48,378 nt of DNA from CADDYX01 sp045809925 (GCA_045809925.1 JBJMWX010000013.1:1-48378); one strand, 5' to 3'. Counted from the stretch's first letter, positions 16,370-26,375 are shown. Numbers and translations are program-made. Notes: generated from the sequence alone by a model not told the origin.

Positions 16370-18129
16370 AATGGAACAGTCGTATCCGCTGCGCACTCGT
16401 CTGCCTCGTTTTCATCGCGCTCTTCAGCGTCTTTTCCTTCCGTCTCGTCTACTTGCAGATGATCAAGCACGACGAGTACGCAGGGCTGGCGGCTGAGAAG
16501 CACGTCTACAAACAGCCCATCTATGCCGATCGCGGCGCGATCGTGGATGCGAACGGAGAAGTGCTCGCGCACAACGTCCCGGGCGAGACGATCGTCGCGG
16601 ACGCCACTCATATTAATAATAGAGAGGCGCTCGTCCCGCTGCTGGCCAACGAGCTGAAGCTAGCGCCCGCCGAGGTGCGCGAGAAGCTCGCCGGCGAACG
16701 TCGTTACATTGTAATTGCCCGCCAGGTGCCGGAAAGCGCCGCCGTCGCCTTGCGCGACAAATTGCGCTCGCAGAACTTGCGCGGCGTCTACTTCGAGCGC
16801 GACTCGACCCGGATCTATCCCAACGGGTCGATGCTCTGCCACGTCATCGGGTTTACCGATTTCGACCACAAGGGCATCCAGGGCGTGGAAGCGTCGATGG
16901 AGCAATATCTGCATGGCGAAGACGGATATCGTTACATCGAGCACAACCGCGCCGGCCAGGAGATCGTCGTGTATCGCGGCCAGGAACGCACCTCTCGCAA
17001 CGGATACGAGGTGCACCTGACGGTCGATCTCAATTTGCAGAACATCGTCGAGAATGAGCTCGACGCCGCCATCCGCGAGTTCAACCCGCAAAAGGCGACC
17101 GTCATCCTGATGCGCCCGCAAACCGGCGAGGTTCTGGCGATTGCCAACCGACCGACCTTCGATATCAACGAGCGCGCCGACGCCCGGCCCGAAGAAATGA
17201 AGAACCGCGCAATCATCGACATGATGGAGCCCGGGTCGACCTTCAAGATTGTCACAGCCGCGGCGGCGCTGAACGAGCGCAAGGTGCGGCCGGACACCAC
17301 GATCTTTTGCGAGAACGGCCTCTGGAACTTCGGCGGCCGGCCCCTGCACGACCACAAAGCCTACGGCGAGCTAAGTGTGACCGACATTCTGGTCCACTCG
17401 AGCAACATCGGCGCGGCCAAGCTCGCGCTTAGCATCGGGGACGCGAAATTCTACGAGTACATCCGGCGTTTCGGGTTTGGAGAACGCACAGGCATTGAGC
17501 TGCCCGGTGAAATTCCCGGGCTGATCCGGCCGCCCCAGCAATGGAGCAAGATTTCGATCACCCGTATTCCAATGGGGCACGAAGTGGGCGTTACACCGTT
17601 GCAGATGTGCACCGCGATGGCGACTATCGCCAACGGGGGCAAGCTCGTTACGCCGCGCGTCGTCAAATCCGTCACCAGCCCTGACGGTAAGATCATCAGC
17701 AATTTCGAGCCGGTCGTGGTGCGGCAGGTAATCACGCCCGAAACTGCCAGGCAGGTCGCCACCGCGCTCCGCGGAGTGGTCAGCGACCGCGGAACCGCCG
17801 CGGCCGCGGTCGTTCCGGGATTCACGATCGCCGGCAAAACCGGGACCGCGCAAAAGCCGGATCCACACGGCGGCTACGAAGAAGGCAAATATGTCGTTTC
17901 CTTCTCCGGGTTTCTGCCGGCCGATAATCCGCAGTTCGTCGGTCTCGTCGTACTCGACGACGCCAAGACGAAAACGCCGGAGCAAAATTACGGCGGACTG
18001 GTGGCCGGCCCGATCTTTTCGCGTATCGCTGAAAAGGCTGCGCGTTATCTCGACCTCGAGCCGCAGGCGCTGCCAGCCAAGCCGGTCGCCGCGACACAAA
18101 TTGCCTTAACGAATCGATCGCGCCGTTGA
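16366..18129 (+). CDS. ftsI: Peptidoglycan D,D-transpeptidase FtsI (PBP3)
   Basis: A 587-residue class B penicillin-binding protein for septal cross-linking. One N-terminal membrane anchor (about 8-30), a dimerisation domain starting DRGAIVDANGEVLA, then the transpeptidase domain. Active-site motifs: SxxK with nucleophile Ser291 (GSTFK), SxN at 345-347 (SSN), KTG at 491-493. Length is typical. No PASTA domain is present, so it is FtsI-like rather than Spo0V-like. The gene is followed by a 28-bp gap to murE. Confidence 0.95.
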   Translation: MKWNSRIRCALVCLVFIALFSVFSFRLVYLQMIKHDEYAGLAAEKHVYKQPIYADRGAIVDANGEVLAHNVPGETIVADATHINNREALVPLLANELKLAPAEVREKLAGERRYIVIARQVPESAAVALRDKLRSQNLRGVYFERDSTRIYPNGSMLCHVIGFTDFDHKGIQGVEASMEQYLHGEDGYRYIEHNRAGQEIVVYRGQERTSRNGYEVHLTVDLNLQNIVENELDAAIREFNPQKATVILMRPQTGEVLAIANRPTFDINERADARPEEMKNRAIIDMMEPGSTFKIVTAAAALNERKVRPDTTIFCENGLWNFGGRPLHDHKAYGELSVTDILVHSSNIGAAKLALSIGDAKFYEYIRRFGFGERTGIELPGEIPGLIRPPQQWSKISITRIPMGHEVGVTPLQMCTAMATIANGGKLVTPRVVKSVTSPDGKIISNFEPVVVRQVITPETARQVATALRGVVSDRGTAAAAVVPGFTIAGKTGTAQKPDPHGGYEEGKYVVSFSGFLPADNPQFVGLVVLDDAKTKTPEQNYGGLVAGPIFSRIAEKAARYLDLEPQALPAKPVAATQIALTNRSRR

Positions 18130-18157
18130 GCTTTCCGCGCCCGCCGATTCCACATTC

Positions 18158-19636
18158 ATGTCGCTCAAGAAACTGCTGGCCGCCGTCCAACCCCGGAAAA
18201 TCACCGGGCCATTGGATCGCGCGGTGGAAAGCATCGCGTATGACTCGCGGCGAGTGCAGAGGAATTCCATGTTCGTTGCACTTCGCGGCGAAAAAGTCGA
18301 TGGCCACAACTTCGTCGGGCCGGCCCTCGAAAAAGGGGCGAGCGTGATAGTGGTGGAACGGGAAGAAGTCTGCCCGCGCGCTACCTGCATCATCGTCGAG
18401 AACACGCGAACCGCGCTCGCCGATCTGGCTGTCGCATTCTACGAGAATCCGGCGCGAAAACTGAAGCTCGCCGGCGTTACGGGCACGAACGGCAAGACGA
18501 CGACGACGTTCCTGATCAAGCACATTTGCGAAAAAGCGGGGCTGCGTTGCGGGCTGCTCGGCACGGTCCGCTACGAGATCGGCGAACGCATTCTGCCCGC
18601 GGTCCGGACGACGCCGGAGTCGCTCGATGTGCAGGACCTGCTCGCCCAGATGCGGAACGCCGGATGCAAGGCAGCGGCCTTGGAAGTCTCATCGCACGCG
18701 CTCGTTCAGGAGCGGGTGCGCGGGATCGAATGGGATGTGGCTGTCTTCACGAATCTCACTCAGGACCATTTGGATTTTCACGGCACGATGGACGCCTACT
18801 TCGAAGCCAAAGCGACCCTCTTCACCGGACTCGCCGGACAAAAGCTCAAAACCAAAGCCGCAGCCGTGATCAACATCGACGATCGTTATGGCGAACGGCT
18901 GCTGGAGCGCATCGGGCGGGAGCGTCCGGTGATCACCTACGGGAGCGGCGTCCGCGCGGATTTCCGCATGTCGAGTTACCGCCCCGAATTCGGCCTTACC
19001 TCTTTTCAGCTCGACGCGCGGGGCAAGACCTATCTGGTCCGGGCACCGCTGATCGGGCGTTTCAACGTCGCGAACGCGACCGCCGCGCTCGCGGCTGCAT
19101 CATCGCTCGGTGTCGGTTTGCGCGAAGCGATCGCGAGCCTGGCACAGTCGCCGCAGGTACCCGGTCGTCTCGAAGCCGTGCCGGCCAGGCGACAGTTTCA
19201 GGTCTTCGTCGATTACGCGCATACGCCGGACGCCCTCTTGAACGTTGTGAAAACGTTGCGCGAGCTCGAGCCCCGCAGGCTCATTGTGGTCTTCGGCTGC
19301 GGGGGCGATCGCGATCGCCAGAAGCGTCCGCTCATGGCGCGGGTCTGCGATCAGTTCGCTGATTTCAGCATCATCACTTCGGACAATCCACGGAAAGAGG
19401 ATCCCGACGCGATCATCGCTGAAGCCGAAAAGGGGTTTCGGTCCGACCACTACGAGAAAATTCCCGATCGCGCGCAGGCGATTTCGCGCGCCATCTCCTT
19501 AGCCGAGCCGCGTGACATTGTGCTCATCGCCGGCAAAGGACACGAAACGTATCAGGAGTTCGCCGACCACACAGTGCCGTTCGACGACGTGCAGGTCGCC
19601 CGGCGCGCAATCGAGAATCGGCCGATGGAGTTTTAG
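18158..19636 (+). CDS. murE: UDP-MurNAc-L-Ala-D-Glu:meso-diaminopimelate ligase
   Basis: A 492-residue Mur ligase adding the third stem-peptide residue. The ATP loop GTNGKTTT includes Lys113; the central domain has EVSSHAL and FTNLTQDHLDFHG. The DNPR motif at 409-412 is the marker of meso-diaminopimelate (not lysine) specificity, so this organism is expected to have DAP-type peptidoglycan. It is followed by one base and murF. Confidence 0.95.
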   Translation: MSLKKLLAAVQPRKITGPLDRAVESIAYDSRRVQRNSMFVALRGEKVDGHNFVGPALEKGASVIVVEREEVCPRATCIIVENTRTALADLAVAFYENPARKLKLAGVTGTNGKTTTTFLIKHICEKAGLRCGLLGTVRYEIGERILPAVRTTPESLDVQDLLAQMRNAGCKAAALEVSSHALVQERVRGIEWDVAVFTNLTQDHLDFHGTMDAYFEAKATLFTGLAGQKLKTKAAAVINIDDRYGERLLERIGRERPVITYGSGVRADFRMSSYRPEFGLTSFQLDARGKTYLVRAPLIGRFNVANATAALAAASSLGVGLREAIASLAQSPQVPGRLEAVPARRQFQVFVDYAHTPDALLNVVKTLRELEPRRLIVVFGCGGDRDRQKRPLMARVCDQFADFSIITSDNPRKEDPDAIIAEAEKGFRSDHYEKIPDRAQAISRAISLAEPRDIVLIAGKGHETYQEFADHTVPFDDVQVARRAIENRPMEF

Positions 19637-19637
19637 A

Positions 19638-21032
19638 ATGGAAGCGCTATCGCTCCAGACAATCGCGGAGTTCAGCGGAGGAAAAATCGAACGCGGCGAT
19701 CCGGCGAAGCTGATCAGGTCGATCAGCACCGATTCGCGAACAATCGCGGCGGAAGAGTTCTTCGTCCCGCTGCGGGGTGAGAATTTCGACGGACATAAAT
19801 TTCTGGCGCAGGTGATTGAGCGCGGGGCAGCAGGCGCGCTGGTTGATCAGAGCTGGCAGGGTGATTCCCGGCCCGACTTTGCGGTCGTTCGCGTGGCTGA
19901 CACGCTCGTCGGTTACCAACAGATCGCGGCGAATTATCGGAAATCGCTTCCGATAAAAGTCGTCGCAATCACGGGAAGCAACGGGAAGACGAGCACGAAG
20001 GACTTCGTTGCCGCGGTGCTGGCGCGACGGTTTCAAGTCAGCAAAACGGAGGGCAATTTAAATAACCATGTTGGTTTGCCGCGTACGATCCTGAACGCCA
20101 ACCGCTCGGACGAGATCGGCGTCTGGGAAATCGGCATGAATCATCCCGGTGAAATAGGGTCGCTCGCGCCAGTCGCCGCGCCGGACCTCGCGATCATCAC
20201 GAATGTTGGTTCAGCCCATATCGAATTCATGGGCAGCCGCGAAGCGATTGCCGAGGAGAAAGGCTCGCTCGCCGCCGCCGTCGAAGAATCCGGGACGGTG
20301 ATTCTCAACGGAGACGATGATTTCAGCGACGCAATCGCCAAGCGTGTCCGCGGCAAGGTGCTCTTCGCCGGAATCAATCGCGGTTGGATTCGCGCCGAGG
20401 ACGTGCGGCTGACCGGTGGCGGGTGCGAGTTCACGATCCTGGAAGGCGCCCATCGGTGTCGCGCGGAGCTTCCAGTGCCCGGCGCACACATGGTCCAGAA
20501 CGCATTGCTAGCCGTCGCTGCCGGACGGGTATTTGGACTGTCGCTCGAGGACTGCGCAGCCGGACTGGCGAACGCGCCGCTCACCAAGGCGCGATTGCAG
20601 ATCCGCGAAATTAACGGCGTCCGCTTTATCGACGACAGCTACAACGCGAACCCCGACTCGATGAAAGCTGCACTGCGGACGTTAGCCGATCTTGAAACGG
20701 ATGGCCGGCGTTTTGCGGTCCTTGGCCAGATGGGGGAACTCGGGGCCGAATCGGAGCGGGGCCATCGCGAAGTAGGAGAAGCGGCAGCGGCCTGCGGCAT
20801 TGATCAGTTAATCACGATCGGTGAAATCGCTGCCCAAATTTCCGGCGCCGCCAAAGCCGCGGGCCTGGCCAATTCAAAAAACGTGTCGGACCAGAGCGAA
20901 GCCGCCGAGTTGCTCGTTCAGAGCGTCGCCGCCGGGGATCTCGTTTTGATCAAGGGAAGTCGCACCGCACGGACGGAGCGCGTTCTGGAGGAATTCGTCA
21001 GTCGACAATCGAGATCCGGCGTTTCCGTATGA
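19638..21032 (+). CDS. murF: UDP-MurNAc-tripeptide:D-Ala-D-Ala ligase
   Basis: A 464-residue Mur ligase completing the UDP-MurNAc-pentapeptide. The start is the ATG at 19638, one base after murE ends; an upstream in-frame extension only shadows murE. The ATP loop GSNGKTSTKD carries Lys117. Family features NNHVGLP, GMNHPGEIG and DDSYNANPDS are present. The stop overlaps the mraY start by 4 bases. Confidence 0.95.
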   Translation: MEALSLQTIAEFSGGKIERGDPAKLIRSISTDSRTIAAEEFFVPLRGENFDGHKFLAQVIERGAAGALVDQSWQGDSRPDFAVVRVADTLVGYQQIAANYRKSLPIKVVAITGSNGKTSTKDFVAAVLARRFQVSKTEGNLNNHVGLPRTILNANRSDEIGVWEIGMNHPGEIGSLAPVAAPDLAIITNVGSAHIEFMGSREAIAEEKGSLAAAVEESGTVILNGDDDFSDAIAKRVRGKVLFAGINRGWIRAEDVRLTGGGCEFTILEGAHRCRAELPVPGAHMVQNALLAVAAGRVFGLSLEDCAAGLANAPLTKARLQIREINGVRFIDDSYNANPDSMKAALRTLADLETDGRRFAVLGQMGELGAESERGHREVGEAAAACGIDQLITIGEIAAQISGAAKAAGLANSKNVSDQSEAAELLVQSVAAGDLVLIKGSRTARTERVLEEFVSRQSRSGVSV

Positions 21033-22129
21033 TGTACTACCTCCATCTCCTGGCCGAGCAGGTGAAAGGCACCAACGTGTTTTTTTACGTCACGTTTCGC
21101 GCCGTTGCCGCCGCCGTGACCGCGTTCGTCTTCTCGCTCGTCTTTGGGAATTTCGTTATCCGGAAACTGACCTCGCTGAAGATCGGCCAGCCGATTCGCA
21201 CCGCTGACGAGGTCCATCGCCTGGCGGAATTGCATAGCGGAAAAGCCGGCATACCGACGATGGGAGGCGTGCTGATCATCGGCGCGGTTTTCGTCTCGAG
21301 TGTTCTCTGGGCGCGACCCGACAACCGCTTCGTCTGGCTGGCGCTTTTCAGCATGGTCGTGCTCGGCGGGGTTGGTTTTGCTGACGATTACCTGAAGGTC
21401 ACGAAGAAGAAGTCGGACGGCATTCCCGGCCGGGTGAAACTGGTTTTTCAAGTCGCAGTCGCAGCAGTCGTCACCACCGTCTTTCTCACCAGCCCGCTGC
21501 TCGATGTCCAGGCGCGCTCGCTTTACATGCCGTTCTTCAAGGCACCGGTAATCGAGAACATGGCGTGGCTCACGCTGCTCTTCTTTGCCCTCGTCATCGT
21601 CGGCGCATCCAATGCCGTAAATCTCACCGACGGTCTCGACGGCCTCGCGATCGGCTGCACGATCACCGTCGCATTCACCTACGCGCTGCTCGCCTACGCG
21701 GCCGGCAATTACAAAATCGCCGAGTATCTCCAGGTCCCGTTCTACCCTTTCACCGGGGAGTTGACAGTTCTCTGCGCCGCGCTGGTCGGCGCCGGCCTTG
21801 GATTCCTCTGGTTCAACTGTCACCCGGCGAAAGTGATCATGGGGGACACCGGCTCACTCGCGATTGGGGGCTTGGTTGGCGTGGTGGCGATATGCTGCAA
21901 ACAGGAACTGCTCCTCTCTGTCGTCGGTGGAGTGTTCGTCCTCGAGGCCGTCTCCGTCATTCTCCAGGTGCTGAGTTTCAAGCTGACCGGCAAACGCATT
22001 TTCGCGATGTCGCCGCTGCACCATCACTTTGAGCTGAGCGGCTGGAAGGAGAACACCGTCATCGTGCGGTTCTGGATTCTCTCCATGATTTTTGCGCTCC
22101 TCGGCCTTGCCACTCTTAAACTGCGATGA
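21029..22129 (+). CDS. mraY: Phospho-MurNAc-pentapeptide translocase
   Basis: A 366-residue polytopic membrane enzyme forming lipid I from UDP-MurNAc-pentapeptide and undecaprenyl phosphate. Signatures: GIPTMGG, the Asp pair in GFADDYLK, NAVNLTDGLDGLA, GDTGSLA and the PLHHHFE loop. About ten membrane segments are visible. Length is normal. Overlaps murF and murD by 4 bases each. Confidence 0.96.
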   Translation: MMYYLHLLAEQVKGTNVFFYVTFRAVAAAVTAFVFSLVFGNFVIRKLTSLKIGQPIRTADEVHRLAELHSGKAGIPTMGGVLIIGAVFVSSVLWARPDNRFVWLALFSMVVLGGVGFADDYLKVTKKKSDGIPGRVKLVFQVAVAAVVTTVFLTSPLLDVQARSLYMPFFKAPVIENMAWLTLLFFALVIVGASNAVNLTDGLDGLAIGCTITVAFTYALLAYAAGNYKIAEYLQVPFYPFTGELTVLCAALVGAGLGFLWFNCHPAKVIMGDTGSLAIGGLVGVVAICCKQELLLSVVGGVFVLEAVSVILQVLSFKLTGKRIFAMSPLHHHFELSGWKENTVIVRFWILSMIFALLGLATLKLR

Positions 22130-23460
22130 GCGCCTCGCGTTACGCCGGAAAAAAAGCGGCGGTCCTCGGCGCCGGGTTAAGCGGAAGTGCGGCCGCGCTC
22201 CTGCTGCGTGAGGAGGGAGCCGAGGTCACCGTCCTCGATAGCGCGGAGGAAAAACGCCTCCTCAAATCGACGCTGGACGATCTGCGCGTTCGCGGCGTTC
22301 GGATTGTTGCAGGCTCAGCGGCCGAGAACGACCCATCCGATTATGACCTGATCGTGATCAGTCCGGGGATCGATCCCGTTTCGCCGCTCGCCTCCCATTT
22401 CGCCGCCAAGAAAGCGGCAGTGATCGGAGAGCTCGAGCTCGGCTGGCGGTCCTGCGATTTGCCGACGATCGCGATCACCGGCACGAATGGAAAAACAACG
22501 ACGACCGAGTTGATCGCGCAGATGCTGAACGCGTGCGGTCAGCGCACGATTGCCAGCGGGAACATCGGAAAACCGCTCTGCGAAGTCGCGAGGCAGCGCA
22601 ATCAATTTGATGTCCTGACCGTCGAGGTCAGCTCGTTCCAACTCGAAACGGTCAGCCAATTCAAACCAGGGATCGCGATCTGGCTAAACTTCGCGCCGGA
22701 TCATCTCGATCGTTACGCGTCGGTAAAGGAGTACCGGGCGGCAAAGCTTCGAATTTTCGAACATCAGACGCCCGATGATGTGGCCGTAGTCAACGCGGCG
22801 GAGCGCTTTCCCAGGCTCAGAGCGCGGACGGTCACATTCAGTGCCTACAGCGACCGGGCGGATTTCCATCTCGCGGAAGGCGCAATCCGTTACGACGGCG
22901 AGACGGTGCTCCGGATCGGCGCCGCGAAATTGCGCGGTTCGCACAACATCGAGAACATGATGGCCGCACTCGCCGCCGGGCAGGCGCGCGGCTTGTCCTT
23001 TGCGCAAATGGTGCCGCCGCTTTGCGCCTATCAGCCGCGGCCGCACCGTTGCGAATTTATCCGCGAGCTCAGCGGCGTCAGTTACATCAACGACTCGAAA
23101 GCGACCAACCTCGATGCGGTCGAGAAAGCGCTGCTTGCCCAGGATCATCCGGTCGTGCTCATCGCGGGCGGCAAGGACAAGGGTTTCAGCTTCGAACCGC
23201 TCCGCGACCTCGTCGGCAAGAGAGTTCGGTCGGTCGTGTTGATCGGCGAAATGGCGGAGCGGATCTGCCGTGATTGGGCGGAGACGGTGCGATGTGAAAT
23301 CGCTGAATCGCTCGCGGATGCGGTCGATCGTTCCCACGCAATCGCGAAGCCTGGCGATGTCGTGCTCTTCTCCCCCGGGACTTCGTCCTTCGACATGTTC
23401 AAGAGTTACGCCGACCGCGGCGATCAGTTTCGAGCTCTCGTCCAGGCCCTTCCGAAGTGA
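22126..23460 (+). CDS. murD: UDP-MurNAc-L-alanine:D-glutamate ligase
   Basis: A 444-residue Mur ligase adding D-glutamate. An N-terminal Rossmann segment (AAVLGAGLSGSAAALLL) binds the UDP substrate, the ATP loop is GTNGKTTTT, and SSFQLE, FAPDHLDRY and NDSKATNLDA follow in family order. The gene after it starts at a GTG overlapping its stop or at an ATG 3 bp beyond it. Confidence 0.95.
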   Translation: MSASRYAGKKAAVLGAGLSGSAAALLLREEGAEVTVLDSAEEKRLLKSTLDDLRVRGVRIVAGSAAENDPSDYDLIVISPGIDPVSPLASHFAAKKAAVIGELELGWRSCDLPTIAITGTNGKTTTTELIAQMLNACGQRTIASGNIGKPLCEVARQRNQFDVLTVEVSSFQLETVSQFKPGIAIWLNFAPDHLDRYASVKEYRAAKLRIFEHQTPDDVAVVNAAERFPRLRARTVTFSAYSDRADFHLAEGAIRYDGETVLRIGAAKLRGSHNIENMMAALAAGQARGLSFAQMVPPLCAYQPRPHRCEFIRELSGVSYINDSKATNLDAVEKALLAQDHPVVLIAGGKDKGFSFEPLRDLVGKRVRSVVLIGEMAERICRDWAETVRCEIAESLADAVDRSHAIAKPGDVVLFSPGTSSFDMFKSYADRGDQFRALVQALPK

Positions 23461-23462
23461 TC

Positions 23463-24041
23463 ATGAAATTACCAGCGCTCCTCCCCCGCAAAAAATTGCG
23501 CGCCACCGCTGCGCGCCGTTCGCTCGGTCTGCCGGACGACGTGGATTACGACTTCGGGGGCGCGTCAGAGCCGAACATGAAGTTGTCGCGCGCGCTGCTC
23601 ATAGTGCTCGTGCTGCACGTCGTGGCGGTCGCCGGGATCATTGCCTTCAACACGATCAAGCCGCGCGCCAGTTCATCGGCTCCGGCGAGCGCGACAACTC
23701 AATCAGCCAGGATCGAGAATACAGCGGCCAGCGCATCCGCCACTCCGCTCGCGGGCAAGCCGAAGCCGACCCACTCGCCGGAGAAGATCATCGCCAAGGT
23801 TGGTCCGAAGAACGACGAGCCGAAACGCGTTGAAAAGGCACTCCCGGTCTCTCCGCCCTCAAAAAGCTACGTAGTCGAGAAAGGCGATAACCCGGTGAAA
23901 ATCGCGAAGAAATTCCACGTCCCTTACGACGATCTGCTCGCCGCCAATCACATCGACGATCCGCACAAACTGAAGATCGGACAGAAGCTGATCATTCCCA
24001 CGAAAGCTCCGCCGAAGGCGAAGAAGGCGAACGCCGAATAA
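23463..24041 (+). CDS. LysM-domain single-pass membrane protein in the dcw cluster
   Basis: A 192-residue protein between murD and ftsW. A start at ATG 23463 is assumed; a GTG at 23457 overlapping the murD stop is equally possible. A basic cytoplasmic N-terminus (1-40), one membrane segment (42-62), a Ser/Ala/Lys-rich spacer and a single LysM domain (about 134-179, YVVEKGDNPVKIAKKFHV ... KIGQKLIIP) with a Lys-rich tail. LysM domains bind the glycan strands of peptidoglycan. The overlap with ftsW (1 base) implies co-expression, so it probably works on septal or nascent wall. I know no named homologue at this position in E. coli-type clusters. Confidence 0.8.
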   Translation: MKLPALLPRKKLRATAARRSLGLPDDVDYDFGGASEPNMKLSRALLIVLVLHVVAVAGIIAFNTIKPRASSSAPASATTQSARIENTAASASATPLAGKPKPTHSPEKIIAKVGPKNDEPKRVEKALPVSPPSKSYVVEKGDNPVKIAKKFHVPYDDLLAANHIDDPHKLKIGQKLIIPTKAPPKAKKANAE

Positions 24042-25183
24042 TGCACCGGAAAAGCGCCTATTTCCTCTTCGTCGCAGTCCTCGCAATGCTGGTCATCGGC
24101 ATTGTCATGCTTTTCAGCACGAGTGCTTTTGCGAAGGACAGTCACGGCGACGTTTACTTCTTCGTGAAACGGCAGTCCGTCTGGCTCGGGATTGGCCTTG
24201 TCGTCTGCGTGACTGCCGCGGTGGTCGATTACCATTTCTGGCAGCGGACGTGGTGGCTCTGGTTCGGGATTGCCCTCGCTGCCTTGGTGCTCTGTTTCGT
24301 GCCGCACGTGGGAATGCGCATCAACGGCTCGCGCCGCTGGGTCGGGGTCGGCGGCGTGACTTTCCAGCCCTCCGAGCTCGGGAAGGTTGCTGCAGTATTT
24401 TTTCTCGCCTGGTGGTTTGCGCGTACCGAGAAGACGAGCGGCAAGATCGTGCCGGGCTTTGTCGTTCCATTCGCGGTCGTCGCACTGCTTCTCGCGCTCA
24501 TCGTGACGGAGGTCGACCTCGGCAGCACCGCGTTGATCGGCGCGACAATGTTCGTCATGATGTTCGTTGCTGGAACCAATCCGGCGCTGCTCGGCGCGCT
24601 CTCACTCAGCGGCCTCGCCGGGATCCTCTTTGTCGCGACCCATATGCCGGAGCGAATGGCGCGACTCTCCGCTTTCATGGATCCGGAGAAATTTAAGGAC
24701 GACGCCGGGTTGCAACAGATGCAGGCCCTGATCGCCTGGGGCAGTGGCGGGATGGAAGGGCTCGGGCTCGGCCAGGGCCGGCAGAAGATGCTCTACCTGC
24801 CCTACGCGCACACCGACTTTATTTTTCCGATGATCGGCGAGGAGCTTGGCTTGCGCGTCAGCCTGCTCGTCGTCTTTCTCTTCGTCGTGATCATCGTCTG
24901 CGGGATGATGATCGCGCTCCACGCCAAGGACCGGTTTGGGCTGCTACTCGGCTGCGGCATCGTCTCGCTCCTCGCGCTCCAAGCCGCGGTGAATATTGGT
25001 GTCACAACCTCGCTCTTGCCGAACAAAGGTCTGCCGCTGCCGTTCATCAGCTACGGCGGATCGAATCTCGCCGCCTGCTTGTTCGGCGTCGGCATTCTCC
25101 TCAACATTTACCGCCAGGCCGTGCTCGAGCCGGTGAACAAGAAACGCACCACCGTGCAGGTGCGAGTGACGCCGCGGATATGA
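24041..25183 (+). CDS. ftsW: SEDS peptidoglycan glycosyltransferase FtsW
   Basis: A 380-residue SEDS polymerase of the septum, working with FtsI. About ten membrane segments. Signatures include NGSRRWVGVGGVTFQPSELGK, the EVDLGST segment holding the conserved Asp, YLPYAHTDFIFPMIGEELG and the C-terminal NKGLPLPFISYGGSN loop. Length is typical. An 88-bp gap with small palindromes follows before murG. Confidence 0.95.
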   Translation: MHRKSAYFLFVAVLAMLVIGIVMLFSTSAFAKDSHGDVYFFVKRQSVWLGIGLVVCVTAAVVDYHFWQRTWWLWFGIALAALVLCFVPHVGMRINGSRRWVGVGGVTFQPSELGKVAAVFFLAWWFARTEKTSGKIVPGFVVPFAVVALLLALIVTEVDLGSTALIGATMFVMMFVAGTNPALLGALSLSGLAGILFVATHMPERMARLSAFMDPEKFKDDAGLQQMQALIAWGSGGMEGLGLGQGRQKMLYLPYAHTDFIFPMIGEELGLRVSLLVVFLFVVIIVCGMMIALHAKDRFGLLLGCGIVSLLALQAAVNIGVTTSLLPNKGLPLPFISYGGSNLAACLFGVGILLNIYRQAVLEPVNKKRTTVQVRVTPRI

Positions 25184-25206
25184 GCCAAGCTCCGGCCGAA
25201 GTCATC

Positions 25207-25255
25207 ATTCCGGGCGGAATCGAGGGGCCTCGCCTCTCCTGGTGGCGTGTTCGCA
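25207..25255. repeat. Short palindromes in the ftsW-murG gap
   Basis: ATTCCG-GG-CGGAAT (25207-25220) is followed by GAGG/CCTC and GTG/CAC arms in the GC-rich remainder. This is one of the few non-overlapping junctions in the dcw cluster; the sequence may be a degraded intergenic element or an mRNA structure upstream of the murG ribosome binding site (CAGGAG, 25259-25264). Confidence 0.35.
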
Positions 25256-25271
25256 CACAGGAGCTGTCCCA

Positions 25272-26375
25272 ATGAACACCGTGATCGCATGCGGCGGAAC
25301 GGGCGGGCACCTGTTTCCGGGCCTTGCTGTGGCCGAAGTCCTGCGCGAGCGCGGCCACGAAGTGATGTTGTTTATTTCCGAGAAAGAGATCGATACCCTG
25401 GCGGTCTCGAACCGCTCCGAGTTTCGCGTCGAGCGGCTACCGAGCATCGGGCTGCCCTCGCCATTTTCGCCCGCCATTCTTGGCTTCACGCGGCGCTTCG
25501 TCGAGAGCTTGTCGCGGTGCAGAAAAATCTATCAGGCATTCAAGCCGCATGTGGTGCTCGGAATGGGCGGATTTACTTCCACCGCCCCGGTACTGGCAGG
25601 ACGGATGCGCGGCATTCCCACTTTCGTGCATGAGTCGAATGCGATTCCGGGAAAGGCGAACCGGCTGACTGCGCGGATGGTGCGGGCCGTCCTCCTCGGC
25701 TTCAAGGAGTGCGCACAGTTTTTTCCCGCGGTCCGGACGGAGTTTACCGGGACGCCGATTCGCCGTGCCCTCACGCAAATAGACCAGGCAACCGCGCGTG
25801 AACGATTCGGTTTACGTACGGATTCGACCACGCTTCTCGTGATGGGCGGCAGCCAGGGCGCGAGCGGTATCAATCAGGCGATGCTGAAATCGCTCCCGTT
25901 CCTGCGAGAAACAGCGGTGCAGATCATTCACCTCTGCGGGACGCGCGACGAAAAAGTCGTGCGTGATGCCTATGCGCGCGAGCAATTCCCCGCCTTCGTT
26001 GCGCCCTTTTACCATGCAATGGAAGAAGCTTACAGCGCAGCCGACCTCGCGATTGCGCGCTCGGGCGCCGCGAGCTTGTCAGAGTTGGCCGTCTTCTCGC
26101 TTCCTTCCATCCTTATCCCGTTTCCTTACGCAGCCGATGATCATCAGACGCGCAACGCCGAGATTTTCACCGGGCGCGAGGCGGCTGTGCTCCTGAAGGA
26201 ATCCGAAATAGTCGACGATGTGCTCGCGCGTTTGATCCGGAATCTGCTTGGCGATCGTCCGCGACTCGAACGAATGGGGCAAAAGACTCGCGCACTCGCG
26301 CCGCAAGACGCAGCCGCTTTGGTCGTTGAAACGATGGAACGCTATAGTGGGCCCAATCATGAAGTCCGCCTCTGA
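25272..26375 (+). CDS. murG: Lipid II synthase MurG (N-acetylglucosaminyltransferase)
   Basis: A 367-residue GT-B glycosyltransferase converting lipid I to lipid II on the inner membrane. The start at ATG 25272 has a CAGGAG ribosome binding site 7 bases upstream and gives the usual N-terminus with the GGTGGHLFPGLA loop. GMGGFTS, HESNAIPGKANR, MGGSQGASGIN and RSGAASLSELAVF match the family. Its last 17 bases overlap the murC-murB start. Confidence 0.95.
   Translation: MNTVIACGGTGGHLFPGLAVAEVLRERGHEVMLFISEKEIDTLAVSNRSEFRVERLPSIGLPSPFSPAILGFTRRFVESLSRCRKIYQAFKPHVVLGMGGFTSTAPVLAGRMRGIPTFVHESNAIPGKANRLTARMVRAVLLGFKECAQFFPAVRTEFTGTPIRRALTQIDQATARERFGLRTDSTTLLVMGGSQGASGINQAMLKSLPFLRETAVQIIHLCGTRDEKVVRDAYAREQFPAFVAPFYHAMEEAYSAADLAIARSGAASLSELAVFSLPSILIPFPYAADDHQTRNAEIFTGREAAVLLKESEIVDDVLARLIRNLLGDRPRLERMGQKTRALAPQDAAALVVETMERYSGPNHEVRL

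Noticed and set aside
18526..19362. 278-codon frame inside murE
   Set aside because: Out-of-frame, Arg-rich shadow of murE.
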